This document shows, one piece after another, positions 45,301-60,300 of a stretch of 64,000 bases of DNA. The DNA is from Pycnopodia helianthoides (taxonomy: Eukaryota; Echinodermata; Asteroidea; Forcipulatida; Asteriidae), in NCBI GenBank assembly GCA_032158295.1, contig CM063252.1, positions 15,959,952-16,023,951 on the forward strand. Direction: 5' to 3'. Below the pieces are notes generated by a model. It was not told where the DNA came from, did no database searches, and saw nothing but the letters and a program-made list of their open reading frames with translations. A program made the position numbers and the translations under genes. How positions within the stretch are numbered: position 1 is the stretch's first letter; each line of letters opens with the position of its first letter.

Positions 45301-48300
45301 TTTAGAAACATCTTAAAAACACTCTCTACCTTTCTTTCTTCTTGTCCAGTTTCTTGAGCAGGATGTCACAGATGTTGGAGTCACAGGACTTCTCCAAATT
45401 AGAGAAGAATTCACTGAGGTCCTTCACAAAAAAACAACAACAATGATAGAACAATTGAAATTGTAGCCGGCCTTTGTCTTTTCTACATATATTTCATGGT
45501 AAAATGTTTGAAAACAGTGAAAACATATAACGTTTTTTTTCACTGTTTTCTCACGACTCCGAAGACCGATTGAGCTTAACATTTCACAAGTTTGTTATTT
45601 CATGTATATGTTGGGTCACATGAAGCGCGGATACTAGTCTTTGAAAATGACCAATGTTGTACATGCGCTTTAAATGAGACAGAAGGCTACAGAAGTGATG
45701 TGGACGTTACCTTGCCATTCAAAGCATTGTGCAGCTTAGACAGAGGCACTCTTAGATCGTCTGTCAGCTTCACCAGTATACTTGCACGTGTCTGCAACAA
45801 AAAAATACAACCAGAAATAGACAACTTTAAACTTCATGCAGGGACGGGATTTGAAGAAGATGAAAAGTCCCGGAAAAAAGATTGCAGAGTCTGAGCTTCC
45901 CCCTTATTCTCGACCCGGAACCTCACAGATTAAAAATTTTTCAGGTTTAAAGACTCTGTGCATCAACAGAAATACAAAACTACTATTTCTTTCTCCATTT
46001 GGTGACTGCTTTACTTCTTTCCAAAAAAATTTGAAGGCTCAAAGAGATGTGTATTAATGTATATTTTTGAAGTAATTGTGTAGACTAATGTGGTTTTTAG
46101 TGCGTAACTAAAGTTTAAATGTACATTTTCAGGTTGGATTTCAAAGAAAATATACTCTTCGCTCCAGTTGTTCTCTTGTTTTTGATACACGCGAGACTTG
46201 CACAGTCTATATTACTATACCTCATACATATTCATGACCGAGAGTCGAATTCTCACTGGTCCATTCAACATCACGTGCCAGACGCTATATTTGCTGTTTA
46301 CCAAGCGCGCACGCGAGTATTCACGCACATGGTAAATGCGCATGACAAGTAGACTGTCGCCCGGACAGCCGGGTGACAGTCTACTTGTCATGCGCTTTAC
46401 GATCGTGGAACTGTTCACCGGGTGTTGTCCGCATGCGCGAACATCGCTCTAGCGACATCCAACACATGAAAAACTTATCCTGGATGCAATTTATCATTTC
46501 ACAGTCGTCATTTTCCCCTTGGTCCTAATATTGTACCGGTGACTGAATATGTATGAGGTATAGTAAAACAAATATAACATGGTTTATTTCGGTTGATCAG
46601 TCGATAATAGCTCCCTCGGTATTGGAAGTTGACAAACTAAATCCCTCGGCTTCGCCTCGGGAATTAGTTTGTCAACTTCCAATACCTCGGGGAGTTAATA
46701 TCGACTGTTCACCCTCAAACCATGTTATATTTGTATATTAACCACTTTGAATACTGTGGTTTGAACTTTGACCCCCGAGGTGACCCTCGGAGCGGTCTGT
46801 CTTCCTGAGGATACGGTTACAGTGCATCGCTCTCAGTAAACATAAGACAAATCATGTGATGTGCTCTCAACCAATCACAAGGCAGTCAGGTTGGCGTAGT
46901 GGTATCTTTGCCTTGCCTTCCACCTCCAGGGACCCAGGTTCAGATCACACCGGGGCCACTACGTGGATTGGGTTTATACAATGTCGTCATTTGGAGGAAA
47001 ATCCTACAAAGCTAACCGCTGATTTTACAATGACTAATCTTAAGTATTGTCGTCTAGTTACTGAATCCGTGGGTTCTTGGCTCTCTGAGAGTACTTGGCT
47101 TCCCAACCGAAATTAGTAAATGAAATGAAAAATGAACTGAAATCACAGACCGCCACCCCGTATGCATCCCATGAGTCACATTTACCTCGGTGGTGAGTGT
47201 CGTTGGGTCAACATCGGACATTAAGTTCTCAGTCGTGACTGAGCTGAGCAGGAGATTGGCGATATCAGTGCCGAGCGTCCGCAGTAAATATTTGCATAAT
47301 TGATTCTCGAGCTCTTCATCTGAGATGACAACAACAAGAACCAAAATTAATGTGCACTATTGCGAACGAACTGTTTCATTTAGATATTAATCTTCCAACA
47401 GTACATGGATCTTCCAAAGGAATTGTACACATGCGTTTATTCTAAATAAACAACACGCATTATTTTTAATACATTGTGCGCTTTCGAAACTCAACTGCAA
47501 CTTACAAACATGCGCATCGAAAAAAATAAACATGCGTGCACTTTTGCAAACAAATAAATCATGGTGGAACACATAGATTGGAGTTCTGCTCTGTGAAAAA
47601 CAAGTTAATTTAAAGATGAAAACATTGAATGCCTGCATGGACATGCACCTTTACAAAATATGGTGTACAAAGTAAAATCCCATCTGGACCATCATGTTTT
47701 AAATTTGAATTGTTCTGTTTAAATATCTTTTTTTTTGTATTTAAATGCTTCTGTGCACAGCCACAATCATGGGTACACTTTTTTGTTACAAAGACACCAA
47801 ATGAACAACACATAAATATTGAGTAACTCTTTGCAGATCTTGTATTCGACAAAACTCAAGTATTTTCTACTCTTCATTCACACAGCGCTGGTTAATTAAT
47901 TTACAAACAACATTGGAATAACTGTTACATCACTGGTTTTCAAACTGTTGTTCCTAACATGGACACACACAAAATTGTGTACCCATGATTGTGGCTGTGC
48001 ACTTCTGCAAACAGCAATGTGCGATCAGAAAACGGTACTCGTGTTTACGGCCATTTTTAACTGAAGTTGCTGCATCCAATGAAATCAGTCATGAAACTGC
48101 AGTTTGTATTGTGATAAAAAAAACACAAGAGGAAAGTGCAAGGCACAGCAAGACTTTGTACTGCGTTTTAAAATTTTTTGACAGCTCAAGTTTAAGCATC
48201 AGTGTGTAATGGGTTTGTAAACAGACTAATACGGGTTAAAACAATAGTTTGAAGGACTTTTTTCCCCGATGGAGTTGCAGCCGAAGAAATGCTACAGCTT

Positions 48301-51300
48301 TTTTTTTTCTGCTGAAAAGAAAATAGAAAAGCATGGATTTGTACCTAATTGCAGCAAACTGTTTTTTTTTGCCAAGAAAGAGGTAAACTGAAAATGCTTT
48401 TACATTGTGGAAAAAAACCAAAACAAAACAAAACGGAAAGGTATGCAATGCCACTGCCAGCCAGCGAACGTAAAAAATTAACATAAAATTAACATAAAAG
48501 CAACTAAAAAGAAGCAAGCGATACTCAAACTCACCCCTACCTAAAAACTGTCTGATCCCTTTTTCAAACAGTCGGACGTTGTTCAGTAGACCGTTGATCT
48601 TCTCCTCCAGCTCTCCTCTGTTCTTGCGTCTCTTGGAGCTGTCAACCGAGCCGGCCGCGGCCAGGAAGATGGACTTGGCTACGTCTTGGTACGCTCTTTG
48701 CAGAGGCCTAGTTAAAAAATGGATAATACATCATTGTTTTTTTTCAGAAGTCAAAATATTCATTTCCGCCCTCTAGCTCCCGATAAAAACACATCGTACG
48801 ACCCATCGGTGAACATTTCGAGGCCAATAGATTTACACGCTTGACGGGGGTCTGTAAGTGTAGAACCCAGTGCACTTATTGCTAAGAGAAGGGGATTTGC
48901 CACGGAGTTCCTGGTTTGATTGGCAGCATATTGCGCTGCAGCACCTTCACCACAGCACCTTGTAAATCATTACGTGGTGCTATGTAAAGGAAAAAGGTCT
49001 CATACTTCAGAACGTAGCTCCACATACCTTGCAGGATAAACTATATAACACTGTTGGAGAGAGATGATCGTCACTGAGTGACGGATTTGAGCGCTACACA
49101 AGAAGCCACTGTTATTAACATTAGGCTAGACTCGACTGACTCGCGGCTACACCATTCAACCTTTTAATGACCCAAGACGCAGTAGTGACTCACCTGTAGA
49201 GGTCATTGGCCATCTCAGAGTGTAGCTCCTCAGGGCAGTCTCTCAATGACTTACTCAAGACGTCCTCTATCTCCTCCATCGACATAAATGGAAGCTCCTC
49301 AGATTGATGACTTCTTGATGCTGAGATATAAGAAGAAAACACATTACATTCAATCACATGGCGTGTCGTGGCCGAGCGGATAAGAGCACCAGACTCAAGC
49401 TCTGGTGTTTCTGTTCAGCAGAGTGTGGGTTCGAGTCCCAGTCGTGACACTTGTGTCCTTAAGCAAGACACTTAACCATTATTGCTTCGTCCTTCGGATG
49501 GGACGTAAAGCCGCTGGTCCCGTGTGTTGTGTAATGCACGTAAAAGAACCCAGTGCACTTATCGAAAAGAGAAGGGGTTCGCCCCGGTGTTCCTGGTTTG
49601 ATTGGCAGCATATTGCGCCACCGCACCTTGTAAACCATTACATTGTGCTATAAATGCATAGGTCTCATACTTCAAAACGTAGCTCCACATACATGGCAGG
49701 TAAAAATACTGAGCGCTTTGTATCCTTTGGCAAAAGGCGCTATATAAATACAGTTATTATATCGATAAAAAATCATCATCGGTAAAAAAAGAAGCCTCAC
49801 TGTCACCGACACTTTATAAACAAGAATTTTGTTTGCGAAGTGCGCCTCTTCCTGTCATAGAAAAAATTATATCGCAATAGACTGTGCAAGTCTCGCGCTT
49901 ATTAAAAATGAGAAAACAACTTGAATAAAGACTACATTTTTCTACAAAATATAATCTCCTTTTTAAACTCTACTTCTTGTGAACAAAAATACCCAAAGCG
50001 TTTTGTTATAAATACCATTTCAATTTTTTAACAATGAAAAATAGTTTGTTCAAATTAACATTGAAACAGAATCAGTACTTGGGGTCGATTCAGTCTATTC
50101 CGAGTTTGTGTGAAAAGAAACTGCAAATGACTTATACCTGAGATGTCTTCATCGTCCTCCACATCTCGCCCTCTGTTCTTCTTGACCTTCTTGGTCTTGA
50201 CCTCCCTCGATATCCCTTGCCCGCCTCCTTTGCTGCTCCCACCACCTGCTGTAAGGACAGTCAAGACGAGTCAACAAATTGATCAAGCAATCTCAAGCCT
50301 ACTTTAGCAAAAATGAGCTTGTAAAAAGACTGTTTCCAGGATGACTTCTTGATGCCGAGGTATGCAATGGAAATACAGGCAATTACACTTTAAGTGAAAA
50401 AAATCATCACCAGAAGACTGGAATCACTGCCTTTATCATGGGCACTCTAAACGAGATATTTTTTAAGCTTTGAGGCCTAATCATAGTCCTCCCTTTACGG
50501 TGGTCCCCTGGCCTAATGCTAGTTAAAACACCAGAGGACCAGTGGAAATTCTCTCCTACATGTAGTGGTCCGGATGGCTAGTCCAGTGTTGAAAAGCATC
50601 CCTATTTTAATATGAAATATGGACTAGTGAAAAAAGGGGATGGACTAGTGGAACGACAGGCTAACTGGTGCCCTGCTGGCCACTCACTATTAAATAAAAG
50701 TTCAGGGCAAACCCTGTACAGGCAAGGTCGTGGCCAGGTGGTGGTCACCAGTGCAAGAAACTCCAACTGTGGTGCTGTCAGAGTGTGGGTTCGAATCCCG
50801 GAATTGACATTTGTGTCAGTCAAAATTCTATCCAAGTGGTCTGGCTAGCTAGTCCAGCGCTGAGAAGCAACCATAGTTAATATGAAATATATATATGGAC
50901 TATTGAAAAAGCTGACAGACTGATGAAATGACAAGGTAACTGGTTTAGCTGGCTGGTAAATAGAAAAAATAAGGGTGGCCTCTGGTAATGATGAAGATAG
51001 ATAGATAGATAAAAACTTTATCCTTTATTGGGGAGGTTAAAATGGCCTTGACAAAGAACTATATGCAAATACAATACAAACGATCAGTAACGAAATGAAA
51101 CAACTTTAAAAATTGCATTAAATTACACTCAAAATTAGTAAAATCCTTACATTAAACAGCACAAAAGCAATTGCAAATTAGGGATCAGAGCCAGCCACGT
51201 GACAGCTCATGGTACCATTTGATAGCTGCTGGAACAAATGAGCTGCCGTATCGCCGTGTTCTGAAAGAGGACATTTGGCATGTCCATCATCCTGCCCAAC

Positions 51301-54300
51301 ACAAGCGCAAATTGTACTCCATCGATGATGATAATGAGAACGTGGATAACTTCAAGGAAAATAAAGGGCGATCAGTTTTTTACGATTACTTGAAGATGTA
51401 CTTTAATGATGGACCTACTTGCTGCTTTCTTCCTTCGGTCATCTTTGCGATCTTTCTTACTCTCTGACGTTCCGCTGACGGCAGCCATGGCCTTCTTATC
51501 CACTTGAAGGAGCAACTGGGGAGCATCCCTTGCATCCTGTTCATGAAATCAACAATGCATTAATAAAATTTAAAAATTGGTGTTTAACCGATTAACCGTC
51601 AAAAGTTAAAATCTGTTTACAAATTGACTTAAAGGCACTGGACACTATTGGTAATTACTCAAAATAATTGTTAGCATAAAAACTTACTTGGTATTAACGA
51701 GCAATAGAGAGCTGTTGATAGTATAAAACATTGTGAGAAACGACTCCCTCTGAGGTAACGTAGTTTTTGAGAAAGAGGTAATTTCTCACTCAAATAATAA
51801 AAGACTTCAGCGAAGCCTTTTAATATTGGCATCCGAAAGCACACAAATTTGTTCAACAAGGGTGTTTTTTCTTTAATTATTTTCTGGCAACTTCGATGAC
51901 CAATTCAGCCCAAATTTTCACAGATTTGTTATTTTATGCATATGTTCGGGATACACCAACTGAGAATACTGGTCTTTGACAATTACCAAAGGTGTCCAGT
52001 GCCTTTAACGGATAAACGAAGCCCACAGCAACAAAAAATATTTTAAAAATTTGAAAATTTGATCTTCCTTTTCTTGAAAATGTTAGCCTCAAATGCCTTC
52101 CAGGGAGAATGATTGACATCCCTGATTGGTGGAACTGTCTTATCCCAATCCCCAACAAAATGCAAAACATTATTTTCAATCCCTTACAATTTGATGTACA
52201 TTTTGACTTTGTGCGCCTCCACACCAGTGGTTTTGTGACTGTGAAGGCTGGCTGTAGCGTTCTATTCTCAATCCTGATCGATCTAGGAAAATTGTGTGTT
52301 GACATTTGCTTCTTTTACAGATCGGCTCATCGTTCAGATTGGAATCGGTAGAAACTGTTTAACGAATAACCGGAAGTCACTAGTTCCGTTTAACCAATTA
52401 GAAAAATAAACGTAGATACACAAGGTCTCATAATTCATAAAATACAAAACCTGCCCTAAAAAGTGTTTCAAACTCTTTTTTGTTCAAGCCCTTTTGAGCA
52501 CCCTATTATTGGATACGTGCCCTATATAGGACTCCAATATTACTACACCTGACCTTTTCGGCCTTTTGAGTCATGAGCTGCTCAAAGATGGCTCTGGATT
52601 CGGACAGAAACTTCTCGCTGCACACGATGGTGCTGCACATCACCTTGGCCCCTAGTTTACTCCTTCCCTTCATGCATTGCTGCAACACCTGGTGGATGTC
52701 GTCCACGGAGAAGGATGACGGAAGCAATGGCTGATGGGAAGAATGACAAGTAAATCCATGGTATTAAAAAGAAAATGCACGTGTATTCTGCACACCCCTT
52801 CTTATTCAATTCAATTCAATTGCGATTCATTGTCAGGGTTAGCCAGGATTTGGTAAAAGGGTGTCTAAATTTGCTGGAAATTTAAAAACTGGGTGTCAAA
52901 ATTGTTCACTTACAAAACATTTACATGTAAATGACAGATAAAACAGGGTGTCAAAATTTAAAACAGGGTGTCCAGAAGACACCCACACACCCCTCTGGCT
53001 AACACTGAATGTTAAACGAAGCATTCACAGGTAAAAAAACTCATGGATCAAATTGCATGCAACGTCCAACGGTTGTGCGTACGTACCAATAGATTTTACA
53101 TGGACTACTGTATGTATTTATTGTGTTACTTTTTATTAGCGCTTGATAAGCTTGCGCGCCAACACGCGTATAGCTATGAACGCCCAACGCGCTTTAGCTA
53201 ACTGGGCCCAATTTCATAGAGCTGCTTTAAGCACAAAAAGTAACTAAGCACAACCAAATTATGCTTACCACAATAAGGTTACCAGCCAAACTACCATATC
53301 ACAAGTACAATTTGTGACTCGTATCCTGCTCTTTCTGCTTAGCAGAAATTTGTCAAGCAATATTTTCTGCTCAAGCAGCTCTATGAAATTGGGCCCCGGT
53401 CTTTGACAGCTCCAGCCATGTCTTTATCAGCCGTTTGCACATGGTCATGTGACCAACTTTCAACCAATTAGGACTGCCTAAACTGTCTGGGGGGGTGTTA
53501 TTTATGAATGAAACATTTCCACTCTACTCACTGTGACATCAATCCATGATCCGGTGGACAATGCTTCCTCTATGCTGGCCTCTACCCTATCCTGGAGGTG
53601 TTTCCCAACACCACACGAGGACAGATACAGGAGGTTATTGGTCTTGAACCGTCTCTTGATGTACTGTTTGACATCACTGATGCCGAGCCTCGTCAGTGCG
53701 TCGTATTCTTTCGGGAGAACGAATTAATGAGCAGTTTTGTTAATTTGCGATCACATCTGTGCATGTGTGCACAGCCACAATCATGGGTACACATTTTTTT
53801 CGTGTCCATGTTATGAGCAACAGTTTGAAAACCAGTGATGTATCAGTTATTTCAATGTTGTTTGTAAATTAATTAACCAGCGCTGTGTGAATGAAGAGTA
53901 GAAAGTACCTGAGTTTGTCGAATACCAGATCTGCAAAGAGTTACTCAATATTTATGTGTCGTTTATTTGTGTCTTTGTAACAAAAAGAGTATCCATGATT
54001 GTGGCTGTGCACATGTTTATCTGTTTGTTTATTTCATTTAATACACATCCAACAGCGCAAGCGCCAATAACAAGATGGTGATTAGGGGAATGAGAAGAAA
54101 TGCTAAGTTTAAGATGTGGGAAAACAGCCCCAAATGGGGGAAAAACACACACAAATAGGGAAGGGACTGAAAACCCTATCTACATGCAAGGCTCCGGTCC
54201 GAGGTGGGATTCGAACCGGGGTCTACAGGGTGAAAGGCAGGTGAAAGAAACCACTGAGCCAACTTGATCACGTACATGTATGTAACAATTACGTAATGCA

Positions 54301-57300
54301 CTTTTTCAGAAGTTCTATCAAGCTAACTTCAAACTACCCATACATTCGGTTCCTGTTCATGACGCTTTGTGTCCTTGAGCAAATGCACTCGACCATAATT
54401 GCTTCTCTTAACCCAGGTGTATAAATGGAAACCTGCTGTTTAGACTGTGATAGCGATGTACCTGGGACCAATGTGGTCCCCAAAATGTTCAAATATGCGC
54501 GGGACTTGCACAGTCTATTGTGTGAGACTAAACTGTAAGTTCTCATACAAACAGCTTGGTGTTGCATGCTCCCCACGGATTTGAGAATGTTTTAAGTATG
54601 CCCAACAATAATGTTGTAAAGTGCCTTGATCTAGCTAGTAGGATATGTGTGCTTGATAAAAAACCCAGAATGGACCTTATGCATTGACGTCATCATCTAT
54701 GTGCGAGCGATGCACAGGATGGACCAATCAATGACCTTCTTTTCACCTCCAGCCGAGGGCTCCCGACTCAAATAATTTGTTTTCTTTTAAGCCATGATAC
54801 TCCACTGTTTTAAGCTGATAGAAGTACACCAACCAGGGCAGAATTCGAACCACCATTCAGACACTGACAAACCATACCAACATTTAACTCCACCCAAGGT
54901 TTTAGCCAGGATTTGGTAAAAGGGTGTCCAAATTTGCTGGAAATTTAAAAACTGGGTGTCCAAATTGTTTACTTACAATACATTTACATGTAAATGACAG
55001 ATAAAACAGGGTGTCCAAAAATTTGAAACAGGGTGTCCACAAACACCCAGACACCCCCTCTGGCTAACACTATGGCTCCACCATTCTTGCCTTAAAGTAG
55101 TGTTTCAACTCCGATGCGACTTACCTAGGTACCCGTTCTGGGCGAGGAAGGAGTCGACCCAGGCATTCTGTGTCTTTGCATATAGATCTGGAATGTATAA
55201 CGCTTTGTCCTGTCGTCCTCCAGCGATGGAGCCATTTAACCGCCCACTGTCCACCAACTCTTGAAGACACCCTGACGAGCCAAACAAAAAGAGCAAACTG
55301 AGAAAAGAATGAATCAAAATCTTTCAGTTTATGAAACTCAAATTGCAAGAGGTGGCAGTTTGAGATTGATGCTGCCTTAAAGGTAGGAACAAAGATTTAT
55401 ATTTTTTGTCATCAAAATGCTGATTTAAAGGCAGAATTATCAAGAAAGAAAAAAATGAAAATCAGGGGTTACAATGTTTACAATGTGCTGCAGAACACTC
55501 GGTGGCTACTGCCAGAAACACCGGGGCAAACCCCTTCTCTTAGCGATAAGTTTGACTAGGTTCTTTTACGTGTATTACACAACACACGGGACCTACGACT
55601 TTAGGTCCCATCCGAAGGATGAAACAAGAATGGTCAAGTGATCTTGCTGAAGGACACATATGTCAAGACCGGGACTCGAACCCACACTCTGCTGATCAGA
55701 AACACCAGAGCTCGAATCCAGTGCGCTTGACCGCTCGCCCCCCCGACACTTAAAGCTTCCTGCATGTGTAAACTCACCGTAGAACAGTCTCTCTGGAAAC
55801 TTGAACTGGTTGAGAATGCTGATAACTGGTGTGGGCCTAAAACAGAATAAATACATATTTACAATAATATATAAATCTTTCTCAAAGTCAACAAACATAC
55901 ACTCAAGTACAGGTCAAGTTCTGAGCTGACATTTTCCGTACTTCCAACGTCTATTTGTTTATCATTTCTAAAACAGAACAGAATTGTTGTTTGCTTCTTG
56001 CCTCAAACAATGTCACTAGAAACCATTCACGTTTTATTGTACGGTGACGATTAAAAAAAAAAAGAAAAACACTGCAATCATATCCCACGATATGCCCCGA
56101 CAATTGTGCCGATCTCAAAATGCTGAAGGTTGTCCTTACTTTGTGACTGCGCTGAAAACCCCACGAATCTGCGCCGTGTGCCGCTCCACAAAAGCCCTGG
56201 TGAATATCACCCCTTGGTCATAGGATTCCATCTGGCCCTGTATGATGGTGCCTAGACGACTCTCCACCATCTATCGGGGGGGGGGGGGGGAGGGGGGATA
56301 AAATGACATGGAGAGTGTCAGTGTGAAAACCGTGCATCAAACATAAAGTTACATCTTTGAAAGTTAGTTCAATTTGAAGCAAAAAGGTAGGGTAAGCAGA
56401 GCAATGAAACTGAGCCCAGATGTTTTACAAAATCTCTTAATCACCTCAACGGGAGACTTTTGAACACAAGATGGCAGCAGACGTACAGAGTAAAATTCCA
56501 TTGTTTACGTAGTTCTAAGCATGCGTACATTGACGAGAACAATGGATATACCTGGTTAAGTCTGCTGCCACCTAGCGTCCCGAAAAGTCCCCTATTAGAA
56601 TAAAGAGGTTTGGTCATAGCAAGAACTATGTCTTCTCGTCTGTAAAGCAACTTCACATTTTCAAAAAAAAAAATGAAAAATGCAGGGTAGACCGATGGAA
56701 AAAAATGAATTCAGGAAAAATCCTGAAAAATAAGACCAGTAACTGTTTTTGTTTTTAACCACAACCACAGATCCTTGTGGAACATGCGTCACATGCCATG
56801 ACGCTCCAAATTTAATATACGAGTCCTATACGTGAATAACTATAGGACGCTTTTGATGCTTTGCAGCGTTTTTTTCAAGAATAATTGGAAGGAGGCGAGG
56901 TCGTCAGGTCACCGTGGACAAGGTTAGTCTCTACATTGTTCGGATATTTTGTGTTGTGAAAAAAAACCTTAAATAACAAGGATGGGCGAGTTTTATAAAT
57001 ACATTCGTTCATGCATTCTTGCAGAATATAATCACTCTTTGAAAATCTGGCTTTTCCATTTCACTCAGCTTCACCTCATGCAATGGATTAGTCCAGATTC
57101 CACCGAGTGAATACACTCCGCGCAATGCACCCCTCATGCGTCCAATATTTGAACAGCATTATTATTATTATTATTCTTCGTCTGGTTTATTCATATAAAA
57201 AACACGACGTAGGCAGCTTCAAAAGAGCAGCTGAAATAACCACGTTTACCCTTTACAAGAATTTAAAAATTGTTACATACCAGTTAAAAAGAGTAGGCAT

Positions 57301-60300
57301 AAAATTACAACAAAGTACTCACTTGCACCTACAGTGTTAACAATTAAGACTAAGATTTACAAACAGTTTAGCTAAAACAGGAATTGTAGACTTCATGTAT
57401 CTATCAGTTTTGCACTTAGGTACAACTAGCGTAGATGTGGAACTGTTTCTGAGTGTTCTGGTAGTTGTGTTATTCTGTTTAAGAGGGGGGGAGCATATTT
57501 CTAAATCTTTGGGAATGTCATAGTTTTGTGCCAAAGTTATTCCATGTGCGTTCAAATTTACAGACATTCTGGGGGGGGGGATGGTTCCAAACATGATTCA
57601 TCTAACCTCGGTGAGAAAGAACGCTGGCAGATCATGCGCCTTGGTGAGCTCGGCAATGGTCACCTGACCGGCCTCCTGGAGCTGGTCGTTAATGTCCTCT
57701 GATAGTAAGTCCATGTAGTCCCTGGAAGAGTGGAGGAGGAGGAGGAGGAGGAGGAGGAGAAAGGAGATGAAGGGTGGGTGGGGGGGGGGGGAGGAATTCA
57801 AAGAAGAAACAGACAGGTTGAAGAATTGTTCAAATCTGGTTGATTCCCACAACATGGGACATATCGTCACCGTTTTCACGAAGAGCCACTTATGTCCGAA
57901 CGCTTATTTGAGATTTACATTTTACGCTATGCTTGGCTTAAAACTGCAAAATCTGCAACACTAAAGCCACGGTTTGCAGTTAAAAACTATCATATGATTC
58001 TGTATAAGTTTAACCTCTACATTGACTAACTCATTTCTGTAGATATATTGGCTAATTGCTGTAGTAATTAGTCAAAGATACGTGGCTCTTCGTGAAAACT
58101 AAAAAGTGAGATGACCTACTTATACACCTTACTGGATAACGTATTAAACATAGGAAAGGGGCGCGCGTGTCACGTGATCACGCGCGCGCGAAGAGAGGTG
58201 GCTCTTCGTGAAACGTGAAAAACAAGTTTTGCCACATTTTACGCTCTTCTGTTACAACTATTACAATGCGTTAAAGGGGCCGATGGCTGTTCCTGAAAAT
58301 ATAAAATTAATTTATTGAGATAAAGGCCCCTTCCTGTAATAGTCAATAATTTGTCAATAAAAGATAGGTGGCTTTTTCATGAAAACGGTGACGATATGTA
58401 CCATACATGTGTATAAACCATAAGTTTGTTTTCTGCAAAAACAGTTTGGCCTGACACTTCGACCCTAGCAGAGTCTTTCTCTTAAATTTAGCTCATTTGC
58501 AACATGTATACTAAGTAAGGTGAACAGACTCATTTAATTTTTGCAACGATGAAGGACAAACATGAATAAATTCATTGGTCCCTTTATTATTAACCCATTT
58601 GTACCTTGTAATGAGTTGACCGAGTACCAGTTGGACTGACTTGTCATGCTTGCTGAGTTCGCTGGCCTTCACCTCGATGTGGTTGAAGTCAATGCAGAGT
58701 ATCTGCACACAAAAACGGAAAAAAAACAGGTAACCCAAAACCACTATCGGACTTATGGACATTTTTGCTAGAAAAGTACACTGACCCTCCTACTCTCAGT
58801 CACATGACCTGCCATTAAGTTGACCAGCTTTTTGAAGTTATAACACCCCTAACAAGGATTCTGCCTTTTGATTGGTTTAGAGTGCATCACATGATATGTC
58901 TTGTTTCTACTAGAGAGCCGCGGCATGCAGCACACAATGCACCCATGGAAACGCATACCCATGGAAACAAATGTACTATGCCCATAGCCACCGGTGTACT
59001 ATACCCATAGCAACAGCAGCCTTTTGGTACCTAGACGTCTAAGCACAATGTATGCATTGGGTGCTATAAACCAAACAGTGACTGCTTTTACCTGTGCTAT
59101 GGTTTAAAACTAGACTCCCTGGGTGATCCCCAGAGCGTTCAATTTTCCCTCGGCTTCGTCTCGGGGAACTAGAACGCACCGAGGATCACATATCCATAGC
59201 ACTCGAAGCAGTCAATATTTGTATAGATGGATTGCACATGACGTCATTGACCACCATCTTTGATGAAAAACAATGGAAACAAGCACGTGTGTATGCACTA
59301 CTCGGCCAATGATAGCTCTTCACGCGTGCACGTTTCATCAAAGATGGCGGCCAATGCAATTGGTCTATACCATTTAACTGCACAAGCTGTGTATGGTTGC
59401 TTTTAACTGTGCACGGAAAACTGTGTACAAGTGTGCACTGTGTGGATGCATTCACCACATGATATCATAGTGCAGGCTGACATAGTGCATCTATCATTCA
59501 GAACCACAGTGGATGAGATTGAATGGTCAGACAGTGGAAGGGTTGACTGTGTACTGGGCTCACCACATGACATCATTTCATCCAATTCAATGACGATTGA
59601 AAAAACAACAACGACACTAAGCTTGGGCGATACCACGATATTATCGAATATCGTGATACTAGTTCTGAAACGATTACGATATCGGGTCATGTTTTTTTTA
59701 ATCGTGATATCGGTAAATCGCGATATCGTTAAGTATCGCGATGTATTTCCTAGCCGAGACGATCGTGCAACAATAAATCTCCTTGTCGAGACGATTTGCT
59801 GCAACAAAGAGTTGCAAGTCACAGACCGCAACCGCAAGATTCCCAAACAGATCCGATCCGACGGGGTTTCAGGTTTAGTCTTCGAAAAAACCAACATCAA
59901 AGCCTTAGCGGTCAGGCGGTCTCAACAGACGTGCGTTATCACGTGCGTGTTGCGGACGTGCGAGTAGCGCAATCTAATTAGTTATGCACACATAAAGAAC
60001 AGTCTGTCATGCGCAGTTAACACATTAAATGTGTGTAAGTAATAGGCCCAGGTTTTCATACCATAGGTTTAGAGTAAAACCCGAAGAATAGATGATTGGA
60101 ACAACAGTATAAGTGATAAGTCATTCACAGCCACAACTCACACTGTGAGATTTGTAGAAGAATGACGTCATCAAAAATTAATCGCGATAATATCGAATAT
60201 CGCGATGTATTCTAGAGGATATACCGTGGCTGAGAAAAAGGGTTGTCGCCCAAGCTTAAACGACACATTGTTAAGAAGCAGACAATAAAAACAAAAGGTG

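Noticed and set aside
49361..49450. Functional tRNA-Leu/Ser gene
   Set aside because: A and B boxes are good, but there is no pairing acceptor end and the head continues into a SINE body.
59431..59967. 178-codon plus-strand frame and its 165-codon antisense partner
   Set aside because: It begins in a P2 relic and runs into the hAT element, with no transposase motif. Long frames on both strands come from low stop density in the ATCGCGAT dyads.
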